A stretch of 64,000 bases of DNA from Jaltomata sinuosa (lineage: Eukaryota > Streptophyta > Magnoliopsida > Solanales > Solanaceae): contig QJPP01003490.1 in NCBI GenBank assembly GCA_003996215.1, forward strand, positions 124,001-188,000, in the 5' to 3' direction. Shown in pieces: positions 1 to 11,720 of the stretch (position 1 is the first letter of the stretch; each line of letters opens with the position of its first letter). Position numbers and translations under genes: made by a program. The notes under the pieces are model-generated. The model worked only from the letters and a program-made list of their open reading frames with translations, did no database searches and was not told the DNA's origin.

Positions 1-815
1 ATTAGTTGGGTTATTGATTCCTGTTTCTGAGCATGTCTATCTTTACTCTCCTCTTCTTTCCCTTGTACTTGAGGTTATCGGTATACCATCAATTTCTAAA
101 ACTTATTATGTATATACTATTATTGCAAGGATCCCAGGTGTGTTATTTATTACTTTCACATGTGCCTGTTGTGTATATACCCTACTTGCTAGCCTTGTAT
201 GTTGTTCTGTTGTCTTCCCTCTGGGCTAGTTCCTATGTACTTTTTCATTGATTTCTTTGACTACTTGCTTGATTCTGTCTGTTACTACGCTTTTATCTTA
301 TATGTGCCCAGTCGACCTATAATACCTACTGGGTACATTATGCTTCACATTTGGTGCTCATACTACACTCTGCATCTTCTAGTGCAGATCCTAGTGTGAG
401 CCATCGCTGCTAGCTCGTGGGAGACTCGAGCTTGTAGATTTTTGACCGTCCTGGACTGAGGATGAGCTCTTGGCGATCGAAGCTTGTCTTTTAGTTTGTC
501 TTTTGTATATAATGTACTCTCATAGTTCAGAGACATGATGTATATGTTATTTTGGACCTTTTGTACTCCTTATGAAGATCCAGCTCTTATACACTATGAT
601 ACCAGGTTTTGGGATTTGGTTTAGCTTCCGCATTGTATATATATTCTTGTTATCTATCTCTCTTCATCTTGTTCCCTTGCTTCTTTTTATTAAACTATTT
701 CTTCCGCTTAGATTGTTAGATGGTAGCCCATTACTGACCATTCTGGGCTACGGGGATTGGTTTGCCTACTAGGGTGTTGTAGGTGCCATCATGACCTAGA
801 AATCAGGTCGTGACA
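1..815 (+). mobile_element. 3' part of a chromovirus LTR (A family), cut by the window edge
   Basis: This stretch matches the last ~815 bases of the LTRs ending at 33610, 50703 and 59117, in the same orientation. It ends GGTCGTGACA at 815, the terminal sequence of that family. No Met-tRNA primer site (TGGTATCAGAGC) follows, so it is either the 3' LTR of an element lying upstream or a solo LTR, not a 5' LTR. It is inserted in the LTR tail of the Tat-like element F. Hydrophobic reading frames inside it (for example 14-229 and 572-772) are chance frames in T-rich LTR sequence and are not annotated as genes. Confidence 0.85.
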
Positions 816-960
816 AAGTCTTTTTTCAAAAATGATTAAAGATTTCTTAATTTTTTTCAAAAATTAAGTGATGACTCTATTTTAAATATTTTTGCGAAAG
901 CTGTGAATATTTTTGAGATATTTGAAGTAGTTTTCAAAGTCAAAATAACACATAACATAA
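816..960 (+). repeat. Tail of the LTR of Tat-like element F
   Basis: An AT-rich stretch between the inserted A-family LTR and the primer site at 961. By position it should be the end of F's 5' LTR. No partner LTR is visible in the window, so the exact boundary (about 955) and the LTR length cannot be given. Confidence 0.5.
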
Positions 961-981
961 ATGACGACTCTAGTGGAGATT
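961..981 (+). promoter_or_regulatory. Arg-tRNA-type primer binding site of element F
   Basis: The sequence TGACGACTCTAGTGGAGATT resembles the primer site of element D (42992-43011, minus strand) with a few substitutions. The GACTC-GCTGGGGA pattern is, from memory, the site complementary to the 3' end of tRNA-Arg used by Tat/Ogre elements. It places F on the + strand, consistent with the + strand gag downstream. Confidence 0.65.
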
Positions 982-2340
982 CATCTATATTTTAACCAAA
1001 AGAATTTTTCTAACTTTATTTTGCTAACGATCTGTATGTAATAATTGTTATTCTGTTCAAATTATGTGTTTAATTTTGAATGGCTACTGTTACATTATCA
1101 TGGCATTTTTTACCTCCCTGCAAAGCATTAAAATGCATTTGCAAAAAGGCTGTTATGTGAGTATTCACAACCTTTCTTCAGTAAAAAGCACATTTTCAAA
1201 GCAGACAAGTGAGTAGTTGATTTGCATCGGTCAACAATCACTTGTTATTTTAGTCCGCCGTTATCCACTCGGGTTCCCAGTCTTTTTAAATAAACCATTC
1301 TTGTCTACCTACCATAAAGCAAATCCAAGTCATTCAATTATGCATTTACCTAAGTTGCCCTGATACACAAAGGATCTGGAGCCCATTAGCAAGACCACCT
1401 TGTGTCGAAAATAGCCCACGGCGTAAAAGGATAATCATCCAACTATTTGTTTCAATTGAAGGATATGATGACAAATTATGCGAACCATTGTCCCTCGTAG
1501 TTGAAATATATTTAGATGGTTTCTTTTTGTGTAATTAAAAAAAGATCTTCATTCGAGAGTTGTTCAGAAATTTCAAGAAGTTCAAGAATGAAGAACCCTC
1601 CATGGTGATTAAGTTTAGAATTGTACCTCTGCATGAGACTGATATTTATTTGGATAATCATTTTCCTTATTTTGTATCCTAATTTAGTTTATTCATAAAA
1701 ATTATATAAATATATTTTTGGGGCCAATGGAATATTTCACAAATAACATACATATCCTTCAATCATTAGGCTTACCTTTGGTTTAACAGGACACATATAT
1801 ATTAGGATGTGTTATACATTGTTTATGTTCTAAATGCTACCTAATTTTCTTCGTCCATGCTTATTTGATTTTTTTGTTTAACGCACATGTTTTGGTTTAA
1901 AAGCGATTTGTCCATTCTAAAATCTTAGAACATCATTAGGTGTATAAGCTCAAAATTTGAGTCTTCCTAAAGTACTTTCTAATTTTTATCCTCAAATTTG
2001 TTCAAACTTACCCAGGTTTCATATTCCAATACAAATCACCCGGTCATAGTTCAAATTTGACCATGTTACTTTTCTTACTTCAAAACTAAAGGAAAAATCC
2101 AGAAAGTCAGCTTGTGTTAAATCTTCAAACACTCAAACTTTTTAGTCCACTCTGTTAAAATCCTATTCCTTAAAATCTAGAGGTGTCGAAAGATAAAAAA
2201 TTATGTCCATTTAGTCATCTTCTTAAAGTGTCTCACTTTTTGAATCTTGGACGAGTCTGTTTTAAGAAAAACAAGTGTTGTCTGCTTCATACATTATCTT
2301 TGGTTAATTATTATAATCAACAAACTGACATTTTTGCCTT
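982..2340 (+). other. Untranslated leader of element F
   Basis: About 1.36 kb of AT-rich sequence between the primer site and the first gag-like frame. No open frame of note, tRNA or promoter was recognised. A long leader before gag is usual in Tat/Ogre elements. Confidence 0.45.
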
Positions 2341-4145
2341 TTGAGTTCTTCTTCTTTCTTAGAGAAGCTGATTTGTGTTGGTAATCAAACTTGCACACTT
2401 CTCAAAGATCAAAGCAAAGCACTCTCAAGTACTTGGACTACCAAAGACACTAATTTAAATATGGACCTCAGTTTGATTAACAAAGTCACTTCATCTAATG
2501 CAGTCTCCACTATACATGTCACGACTAACTTTAACACCTCAACAAAGCCAGAAGTATATTTGGAGGCCGTTGCTCATCTAGAAAATCAAGTTTCAGAATT
2601 AAGCCTCATGGTAATACAAAATAGTGTAGTTTCTCAAACCCTACCAAACATGGATCCACCTCTTGATGTTGATCAAAAAGGGCTCATGGCTTATTCATTT
2701 CTAATCTCGGACAAGCTCGAACAAGAAGGTCATTTCATCACTTCTCAACAAGTTTAAAATTCTTTTCTTACTCATCCAACTCAGAATGCTCCCTTTGTGA
2801 ATGTGTTTGCTTCCCCAATGGCTCAGAATATATCAATAACACACCACGCAATGCTAGTGCACACTTATGTTGCTGCAAAAATTCAATAGTTGTGTCACGT
2901 AGATATTGTTCACTATAATGAGACTAAAAAAGAGGCTAGAGTGGTCAATGATAAAATGGTGAACAAAAAGTTCAAGAGTTTTGAAGATGCTATGAGAGAT
3001 CTTAGAAGGCTTGATAGTAACCAGAGTGTGAGGTATGAAGATATATGTGCGTTTCTTGAGATAGAATTATCACCAGGCCACAAGATTCATAAGTTTGAGA
3101 AGTTTAATGGATCGGAATATCCTTTCCTCTATTTGAAAGACTATTGTGAAAAATTAGTCAGTGTAGGTAAGAATGAGGAGATACAAATCGAGCTATTCAA
3201 TCAAAGTCTGAGCGGAAGAGCTCTAGAGTGGTACTCTAAGAAAGATGAAACCAAATGGCGTACTAGAATAATTTTGACAATGCTTTTGCAGAGTAGTACA
3301 AATTTCATGTCGAGATTGCAATACATAGAATCTGGATCACAAAACTCAAACAAAATTTGACTGAGTCCTTCCAAGAATATGCTATATGGTGGGGAAGATA
3401 AGCATCTAGTGTACACCCTCCCATAGATGAACAAGATGTGATCACTTACTTCATTCGGGAGCAAGATTCAGACTACTACAATGCATGGTAGTAATGGATG
3501 CAAAACCTTTTATGAAGTTATCAAAGTTAGAGAAAGAATTTAATATGGACTTAAGACAGGGAGAATAACAAGTTTGACAGCATTATTTTCTCCTAATAAT
3601 GCCTGAGAGCTGGTGTCCTCAAGAAAGGAAAGGAGAATTAAGTTGTAGAAGTAATGACTCGGGGAGGTACATTGCACCACCACCAACCTTTGCAATTATG
3701 TCTAGTATTGCCAAAGTCCATACTACCTGACTTCACCAAGATACCACTCTCAATCATCCCAAGTGCCACATCCTGTCTATAACACACATCCAATATATCA
3801 GTCTCTGTGATGACCACAGAATTCGCAAAATAATGCACCTTTTTCCAATATTGAATGGAATCCGCCCAAGGTTTTCATGCCACTGGCAGAACCATTGATT
3901 CAACCTTTATGAAGGACTGAAAGCGCTAAGGATTTTTCACCTGGTAAAAGCAAAGTCTATCAATACTTTAGTCAATTAGCTTGGTCCAATCAAATGGTGC
4001 ACCTAGCACTCAGGAGTAGTTAGGCATGATACCGAGAAGTGTATCACCCTAATACACAGGGTCCAAGACCTAATTGACAACAAAGTGATACCACTTGTAT
4101 ATGCTCCACCAAGTGTGAACAACAATATGCAGCCCAATCAAGGAA
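2341..4145 (+). pseudogene. gag: Broken Tat/Ogre-type gag of element F
   Basis: This is a structural gag polyprotein remnant, which in a working element would form the particle that packages the RNA. Frame 2341-2757 holds a predicted coiled-coil-like stretch (HLENQVSEL). After stops, 2890-3260 encodes the core, with FEKFNGSEYPFLYLKDYCEK and a SLSGRALEWY motif typical of Tat gag. A frameshift near 3265 moves the continuation (KSTESFQEYA-like) to another frame up to about 3490. The C-terminal module, C-x3-H-S-G-x4-H-D-T-E-x-C, is at about 3992-4090 with one stop inside. The apparent starts at 2341 and 2890 are TTG and should not be taken as real. It resembles gag2 of element D (39164-35700) more than gag1. 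Several stops and frameshifts make it non-functional. Confidence 0.8.
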
Positions 4146-7100
4146 AGTAGGCCTTTGGCATAAATAGTTGCAAAGAACAATGAAGTTTTTTGGAAAGTTG
4201 CACTTTTAGCGTCCTTCAAAGTAGCATTAGAAATTATTGCTTTCTTTCCTTATAATCACACGTTATTGATTTTTGTCCTTGTAATCACACTTTATTGGTT
4301 TCTTTTCATGTAATCTCACTTTATCTTTTCTCTCCCTTGTATTTGCATATAATGGTATGATTTCCTTTATAATCACACTTTTATTTGTAACCTGAACTAT
4401 CTTTGACCTAATTCCTGGATCAACGGGATACATAGGCACCACAATGGCTTTGTCATAGTTCCCGTAAGCTTTTCATTTTCTTTACTAGGGAGTTGTGGTC
4501 ATATTCCCCATAAGATTTTCATTTTCTTTACTAGGGAAATTGGGGCAGAATTTTTTTAGAAGTTCTCAAAAATTCCACAAAAGGTGACATTTGCTACAAG
4601 ATTGAATACAAGAGTTTGTTGAAGCTGAAATAGCACAAGAATTTTTTAGAAGATCTCAAAAAAAATCATATTAAGCAACGTCACAAGTTGCAAGGAATTT
4701 CAAGAGTTGTTCCAAGATCTACACTGGGTAGAATTTTTGAGAAAGGTCCTAAAAAATTCCACCAGGGCTGCTCTCCGAGACTGTATGAGTTTGAAAATTA
4801 AACACATGAAGGAGGAATAGGAAAACAAAGCAAACCCTACACAAATCAGTCTCTCAAAACTAATAATTTTTAATTGAATGCAGGGTTTAACATAAGTCTT
4901 TTTCTCTCTTTTCTTTATAGGAACATCTATTAAGGGACATCGTGCAGTAAAAAGCAGAGATATGAATCTCAAATTATGAGAAGTCAACACCCTCTCACTA
5001 AACTAAGAAGTTTTATTCAGATGTAGAAGAGATAAAATCACCCCAGAGCTCACAAGATAATCACAACAATATTCAATTCCAAAGCGGACACATTTAGGCC
5101 ACAAACCCTAACCCTAATTCCTTTTTAGTCTTATCATCTAAAAGAGACACTAAAATTTCTCCTTTCAATCTTGTAGGATATGTGATTCCTGGACTTTATA
5201 AGAGACCACATTTGGTATTAGAATCCACTAGACACCAATACCAGTCTGGAAGATAAATCAGTAGAGTCTCTAGTTATGCAACCCCACCTTTCTATTCTAT
5301 TATTTTTCATGCTTTCACTGCTTTCACTCTATTCTCATCTCTTTGTAGGAGGACCGTCCTCGCACATGGTCAAGGGAGGCCATAATAATATATAATTATC
5401 TTAGATAATTGAGAAACTAGCACACAGTCTCCAAAAAATCTTGAGAAATAACACAAGAATGAGTACCTTCACAAATAACTTAAAGGACACAACACGTCAT
5501 CTCATAAGCACTCGAGAGATGATCATACGAATCAAAGGTCTCCATAGAAAACTTGAAAATTGCAACCATAATCATACCCACAAACAATCAAAAATGCTCT
5601 CTGGCTAATAGCGTCAGTCGACACCAGACTTACGAGGCATGGCTTCAAGTTTGTTTGTACTTTTGCATTAATATTTTGTGCATATTTTTAAACATCTTTG
5701 ATTTTATTTGTCTTACATTCCAGTAAGAGATGAATCCTTTTACATACATTTTATACCATATATAGATGAACTATGCCTACCTGATTCTTCTCTCTCGGTA
5801 CAAGATACATAAATAACCCTTCTCGAGTTTGGTACCCCTTATTCATAATTAAAAAAATAATTTATTTTTTTAGAATCATATCTTTGACTTGGTTGGTACC
5901 GACATAGTTAGGAGCATGAAAAATATTTGGTCTGATGGAGAGGACTAACTTTATGATAAACCATAAATTATTTTGGTACCTCTTATTAATACTTTTGTGA
6001 TGCTCAAAATATTCTCTTGCATGCATCAAAGGTAAGAATAAAATCAACCTCATTATTTCATGGGCACCATGCGGTGATTTTTAGATTAAATTCAATTGCA
6101 TTGCATTGTTGATCTAGTACTTGGCTTAAATATTTATTGAGGCAAAATTCTGAGTAGTATTTGGTTTGGGAAAGAATCATAGGCCTTTATTGACTCATTG
6201 TTCCTTTCAAACTTACCAAATGACAGTAATCCCTAGTATGTCCCACTTTGAGCATGAAGCCTTTTCTTTGGACAACTACATCTTAACCTATGCCCTTCTG
6301 AGTACTTACATGCACTATCCCTCTCTTGGCCCAACTTTTTTGAGCGCACTAAAAATATGCAAAATCACAAAGCAGAATCCAAGTTTGAAGCTACCAAAGG
6401 CAAAAACTACAAAGTCACCAAAAGTCAAAGATACAAAAGTGACTTCAAAAGAAAAAGAAAAATAAAAAGGATCCAAAAACTCCCATAAAGTCAAGGCAAG
6501 GAGAAATTCTAGCAAAAATAAGATGGAAATACTCCAATAGAAAGGACAAAATTCAAAGAAAGAGTAAAGCATCAAAGTAAAAAGGGAAAAATCCCCAACA
6601 AACGAAGATTCAAAATAAGTAAAAAAAATACAAAGAAAAGGGACAGGGAAGAGGATTAAGCGCCAAAGGTGCAACGAACGTCAAAAGCACAAACTTTGTA
6701 AAATTCTCAAGGAGGGATTGAGTCACTTTTATCTCAAATAAATATCCTACTCGTCCCTAAGCCTACATTATAAGCCAATAACAGGCTCTACATGATCTCA
6801 TTCCAAATATTCTCATATTAGTGGAGACTTACATAAAGACCAAGCATATGGTATCACAATTGCATGCTTTTGACATTCTTTTGAGTGTAAGTGTACTTAA
6901 AAAAAATCCTTAAATCAAATCCTTCAAATCTATGTGAAATAGCGCTTTTTTCGTGGTGAGGGCACTTGAAATATGAGGGTAGGTACAATTCAAAACCTTT
7001 GTTTGAAGCAAACTAAACAATCTTATTGATACTTAGGTATGTATGAGGTATCCTTTGAAGCTATTGAAATTATCTCGAAGGAAATCTTAGTTAAAAGAGA

Positions 7101-7872
7101 AGCAAATGAGAGAAATTTCTATGCAATCCTTTATGTTGGTACCAACTACAGTCAAGACATGATTTACTCTTGACTTTCTTTATCATTCAAAAAACAAAAT
7201 GGAAAGGGACCCACTTTTTTATACCTATTAAAGAAACTTGTTGGGACGCTGCCAATGAAGTCATATTTCTTTTTAAATTGAATCATCTATTTGTTAAATC
7301 GATACTTTGAGTTGTTATCTTATCAAAAAGGCTCTTATATTTTTTTTTGGATTTTCATTCGATTCAATATGACACTTTTAAAGATTGGTTTCTCATTCTA
7401 TTCAAAATAGTATGTTGGTTCATCACCTTATTCATCATAGCATTGTAAATCAGGTTCACAAAGTTTATGTTGCTCTACACTAATGATCTCATTTCAAATT
7501 TTGTGAACTACATCAGAGGTTGGAACTATGCTTAACCTGCTTCCTGGATCAATGGCATATATAGGCTCCTTTCCAGACCGGTCATGTTCCCTATAAGATT
7601 TCCATTTCCCTTTATAATGAAAACTACGGCAGAATTTTTGAGAAAATCTAAAAAAATTGCTAGAAAATCCTTTTGTGGAGGGACAATGAATGCAACTAGG
7701 GAAAACTTTTTGAGAATATCTCACAAATTCCATAAAGAGACAAAGACTTGTATCAACAACTCAAGATGTGGTTTGAAGCATGTAAATGGGGCAGAAGTTT
7801 TAAGGGGGAACCTCAAAATTTCTATCAAGCACCATCAGAAGTTTGAAGTCAATTTGAAAAGTCCCATCTACC
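4146..7872 (+). other. Non-coding spacer of element F with repeated hairpins and motif copies
   Basis: About 3.7 kb downstream of gag with no pol recognised. It holds two copies of a ~45-nt motif (4393-4438 and 7523-7568), six copies of a GGGGCA-type hairpin (near 4542, 4635, 4722, 7627, 7698 and 7788), a ~48-bp direct duplication at 4455-4545 and a short interstitial AAACCCTAACCCTAA at about 5104. One 99-codon frame at 6166-6465 has a Lys/Thr/Pro-rich tail. It starts with TTG, resembles nothing I know and is probably chance. The stretch ends at the target duplication of element C. Confidence 0.55.
4455..4545 (+). repeat. Local ~48-bp direct duplication in element F
   Basis: Two adjacent copies share a core of TTTTCATTTTCTTTACTAGG, each preceded by a CATA-TTCCC stretch. 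They lie just after the 4393-4438 motif copy. A related single copy follows the second motif copy at about 7586-7620. Confidence 0.7.
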
Positions 7873-10106
7873 TGTAATGATCCTTTCGATCATTATGGGT
7901 AAGCTAATCATGCAAGAAATCGGGTTAGAAATTTTCTAGAATTGAAAGTTGGAAATCTCAGGCTAGGCTAATCTTAGATGAAATCTTAGCAGGGTAAGGT
8001 CTAGGAAAATCTCGGGAGGGATTTTTGTTATATGATCAAATATTAGCTTGATTTTATATTAGTTAAGGTATTAAGGAGTCCGTAGGACTTTTTGAAATTG
8101 AATTCAGGTGAGTAAAACTCCCGATATCAAACTCGACATAAAGGGGTTGGTCCGGGATGTCATGGTTTGAGGGTGTTTTGTGAAAGAGGCAAATCTGAGA
8201 GAATTTCAAAGTTTTTTCCTCATCACACCTACTATAGAGGGTGACAAACTATGACCACGATGCCGCTATAGCATAGAAATTTCCGCTATATTGGGAGTCA
8301 AAGTCGGTCAAATCTGCTATAGCGAAAGGCTTCTGCTAAATTTCTATAAATGTAGAAACTTCCCCCAAAATGCTCATTATTTGACAAAAGCATTTTAGGG
8401 AAGGCAGAGGCAATTTGGGGCAATTCCTAGCATTTTTCCAATAAAATTATTCGGTAAGGAAATATTGTATCCCCGTAAACTAGTACTTTGATTCCTATGG
8501 CTTAGAATCATTAGTTACAGGCATTGGGGAGGGTGTAACTTAACCTAAGTTGAATTTTCTTGTGTAAAAGAGAATGTTAGGGTATAAAACCTTTGGTTTT
8601 TAATTTAGGTTGGTTACTCATGTTTCTGTTACCGTAATTAGCTAGGGTAACCATAGAATTGGTAGTTTCTAGGTGAATTATTGGTGGAAAGACCCTATTA
8701 TGGGTTGGATGATCATAATTTTTTCCTGGGGATTTAGGATTAGGCTATAATCCTTAATAATTGATGCCATGGGTTGAAATATTATTTGTATTTCTATTTT
8801 TAGACCACAATCAAGCCGAGGTTTCCAGAAAAGGGAAAGATCATGTTCGGTAGAGCATTTCAGGCTTGAATTGAGGTAGGTGATGGTTACTTGTAACCTA
8901 ATTTACATTTTGTGTGTATAGTAACTGTATCATTTGTATTACTTGTACAATACGTGTTAAAAAGTAAAACAAAAATATTGTTAAATGATATCCTAAGTGT
9001 TAATCACATGCAATGGGTCTACTGTGGAACCTTATTGGCTTTACAAGTATTGCCTGCTATCATTGTTGTTGTGATTGTTATGATATCTATATTGCATTAG
9101 TTGGCTCGAGTACCACGCCTGCTATATGTTTTTCATTGGTTGGCTCGGGTACCATGCCTGGTATAATATTACTCATTAGTTGGCTCGATTACCATGCCTG
9201 GTACATGTTCATTTATGGTTGGTTCTGGTACCACACCTGGTACAGGTTCATTTATGGTTGGCTCGGGTACCATGCCTGGAATAGGTTGACTTGTTATTTA
9301 TTGAATGTTAGTTCCTTGAGTGAACCGGGTTTATCTGTTATTGGTGTTATTCATATATGTTGGTCCTTGAGTGGCCAGGTTAGTGTGTTTAAGTGCTAAG
9401 GTGATTCTTATGTAAATTGGGATAGCATGTTAAGCACCATAGACGATTTGCTAGGGTGCCTTGGGTGGTCCAGGTTACTTGAAGGATGTGACATAATTGT
9501 ATGTGTCTGTTACTTATGGTTTTGGACATGTCTTATATGGTTGTTAAGTCAGGTTGATAACTGGGAGTCTTACTAGTATTCATGTGACTAGGCGTATTGC
9601 ATGTTTGTCTTGTTCTACTGTGTTATGGTTTTTTGTCCGTATCTCATATTTTGGAGCTGGTCGATGATCCTACCAATACACTATTGTTCTTGTGTGCTAA
9701 TACTGCACTTGCTCTTCTTTTGTGGAGTATAGGGCATATTCCTACGGCTTGTTCGAGACCTCAATTGTAATTCAGATGACTTTTGAATTCAAGGGTGAGC
9801 TGTATCTTTCGAGATACCATGGATTCTTCAACTATTTTTAGTCCTTTGTTCGGACATAGACTCTTTATGTTTCAGGGTTGCATCACCATCTTTTAGACTT
9901 GATTAGAGTTTTGGTACATGAATTTCAAATTCTAGGGGTTTATTTTCGTAGCTTTTTCAAATTTTACTATTTAAGATGTGAATCTTGGATTTATTATTGA
10001 AAATTTGTTTTAGATGCTTAGTTCTGGTTAAGTGTTGGCTTGGTTAATTGGATCTCCAACTGGGAGTTTAGTGTGGGTGCCACTCGCAATGGTTGACATC
10101 ATGACA
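7873..10106 (+). mobile_element. 5' LTR of chromovirus C
   Basis: This 2,234-bp LTR starts TGTAATGATCC and ends ATCATGACA, followed within four bases by the primer site. It matches 61582-63665 along its length, apart from a segment around 8470-8600 missing in the 3' copy. It carries GCTATAGC palindromes at about 8260-8330, a TATA-like TCTATAAATG at about 8342 and a tandem repeat at 9100-9290. The inverted solo LTR at 36690-38819 is the same family. Confidence 0.92.
9100..9290 (+). repeat. Tandem repeat inside the C LTR
   Basis: About five units of roughly 40 bp built around GGCTCGGGTACCATGCCTGG, joined by ATT-CATTxxTTGGTT linkers. The same array is at 62695-62850 in the 3' LTR and inverted at 37508-37670 in the solo LTR, so it belongs to the LTR family. 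A 128-codon frame at 9013-9399 results from the repeat and is not a gene. Confidence 0.85.
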
Positions 10107-10109
10107 AAT

Positions 10110-10124
10110 ATGGTATCAAAGCCC
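10110..10124 (+). promoter_or_regulatory. Met-tRNA primer binding site of element C (decayed)
   Basis: The sequence TGGTATCAAAGCCC lies four bases after the 5' LTR. The usual plant initiator Met-tRNA site is TGGTATCAGAGC, so one G-to-A change is present. Confidence 0.85.
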
Positions 10125-10324
10125 TAGGTTTGTTGATCTCGTTGTTCCAAAGTGGCTCTAGTAGAGTCTTGTGGAATGGTACAAAGACGTCTGTACTTTT
10201 CCTCGGGAGGCTATAGGACTTTAGAAAACTACCTTTTCTTTCTTCCTTCGTGCTATAACTTGATTCCCATTGTTATCTGGCGATCCAAATTAGTATCTGA
10301 CCTCCTTCATTCTTTTATCCGTAG

Positions 10325-11720
10325 ATGGTGAATACTAGGTGGAATAGGGAGAGGGCAACAACTCTAGATGTGGGATCAATGATTTAATGGTGAGGTAGGG
10401 GTAGGACAGAGGAAGAGTACTACCCACAGGGGGTAGAGCTCAGGCAGTAGCTGAGAACAAGCCGAAAACCCCTTCCCCAGCCTATGATCATGTTCAGGAA
10501 TCTAAGGTGGTATACGAGAATGGTGCAGAACCAGAAGTGGCAGCACAGGTTGGAGGTGCATACCTTTCTCATATGTCTTCTGATGTCATTCAACAGGTGT
10601 TGGAACTTTTTAATGGGCTGGAAGGTACTGGAGCCACTTTCACTATGCTAGTTGTTTAGGTTCCGGGTGCCCATCCCGCTATTGCCATAGCTGCCATGAT
10701 AGATGAAGCTTGAGGTACAGATCTATTTTGTCTGATACTAGGCCTAGTCATGACTTGAATCGAGCATTAGTTGTTGACTCAGTTCCTGAACATGAAACCT
10801 CCATCATTCCATGGTACAGAAGATGAGAATGCTTTTGAGTTCATTTTGGATTGTTATAAGAGCCTACACAAGTTGATAATTGTACAACAACATGGGATTG
10901 AGTTTGTGACCTTTCAACTGTAAGAGGATGCCAAGCAGTAGTGGAGGGCCCATGTAGAGTGTCGTTCATCAGCTATGCCTCCAATGACTTGGGCTTAGTT
11001 CCATGCCTTATTTATGGAGAAATATATGCCCCCTATGCTTAGGGATCGCAAGAAAGATTAATTTTTGGCCCCTTGAACAAGGAAATATGTCTCTGGTAGC
11101 TTATGAGGACAAGTTTCACGCCTTGACTCGCTATGCCACCCACCTGTTGGGAACGTAGGAGGAGAGGATTCAGTTTTATGCAATGGTCTTGAATATTAAT
11201 TTGCAAGTCCTGTCTGTTCACGTGACTTTTGCAGGAAGGAGCTTAAATGAGGTGACTGATTATGTGAAGGAATTGGAGAGAATTAAGAAAGTCAGGCATG
11301 ATAAGGTATTAGCCAAGAAGACCCGGAGTGTGGGTTATTTTAGTGGGTCTCCGTGCAGGGGTCATAACGAGCAGGTTCACTCAGTTCATCCTATTCACTT
11401 CGCCTTTCCAGCTTCAACAGGTGGTCACTGAGGGGCTATCCAGCAGTCCCCAGCTACTAGAGGCGAGAGGCTTTCTATTCTTCGGCCAGCACGCCGTCTC
11501 TTGAGTGAAGTTATTTTTATTGTGGTGATCTGGGTTATTTCAAGAGAGACTGCCCTCTGATACAGGCAGGTAACCAGGTGCAGCAGCAGGCTAGGGCTGT
11601 ATTTCCAGCAGGTGGAGGTGGCAATTGTAGAGGTTGTCTACAGCGCGGGCGAGGTAATAATCAGGGAGTCCATGGTGTAAATAGAGGTAATGGTAATGCA
11701 GGGAAGGGTAGAGAATAGCC
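10325..11720 (+). pseudogene. gag: Broken gag of chromovirus C, cut off by element D
   Basis: Remnant of a Tekay/Del-type gag. The likely start is the ATG at 10325 (MVNTRWNRER), matching the MVRTRS start of A's gag at 50918. A retrotransposon-gag core is readable in pieces at about 10795-11330 (KPPSFHGTED, then a W-R-x-H segment, then RSLNEVTDYVKELERIK at about 11236). A CCHC-like knuckle (YCGDLGYFKRDCP) is at about 11520-11560, followed by a Gly/Arg-rich tail. Many stops interrupt the frame. The reading runs up to base 11720, where D is inserted, and the rest of the polyprotein resumes at 59452. Confidence 0.85.

Noticed and set aside
14..772. Hydrophobic open frames at the left edge
   Set aside because: They fall in T-rich LTR sequence that recurs at 32793, 49900 and 58290 with broken frames.
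2341..2343. TTG as a translation start of the F gag
   Set aside because: Plant elements use ATG almost always. The frame is a fragment whose true start has been lost or lies elsewhere.
5104..5118. Telomere repeat (AAACCCTAACCCTAA)
   Set aside because: Only two units inside an old element. It is a chance or interstitial telo-box, not a chromosome end.
9013..9399. A 128-codon membrane-like protein
   Set aside because: It lies in the C LTR over a tandem repeat. The matching region of the other LTR does not keep the frame.
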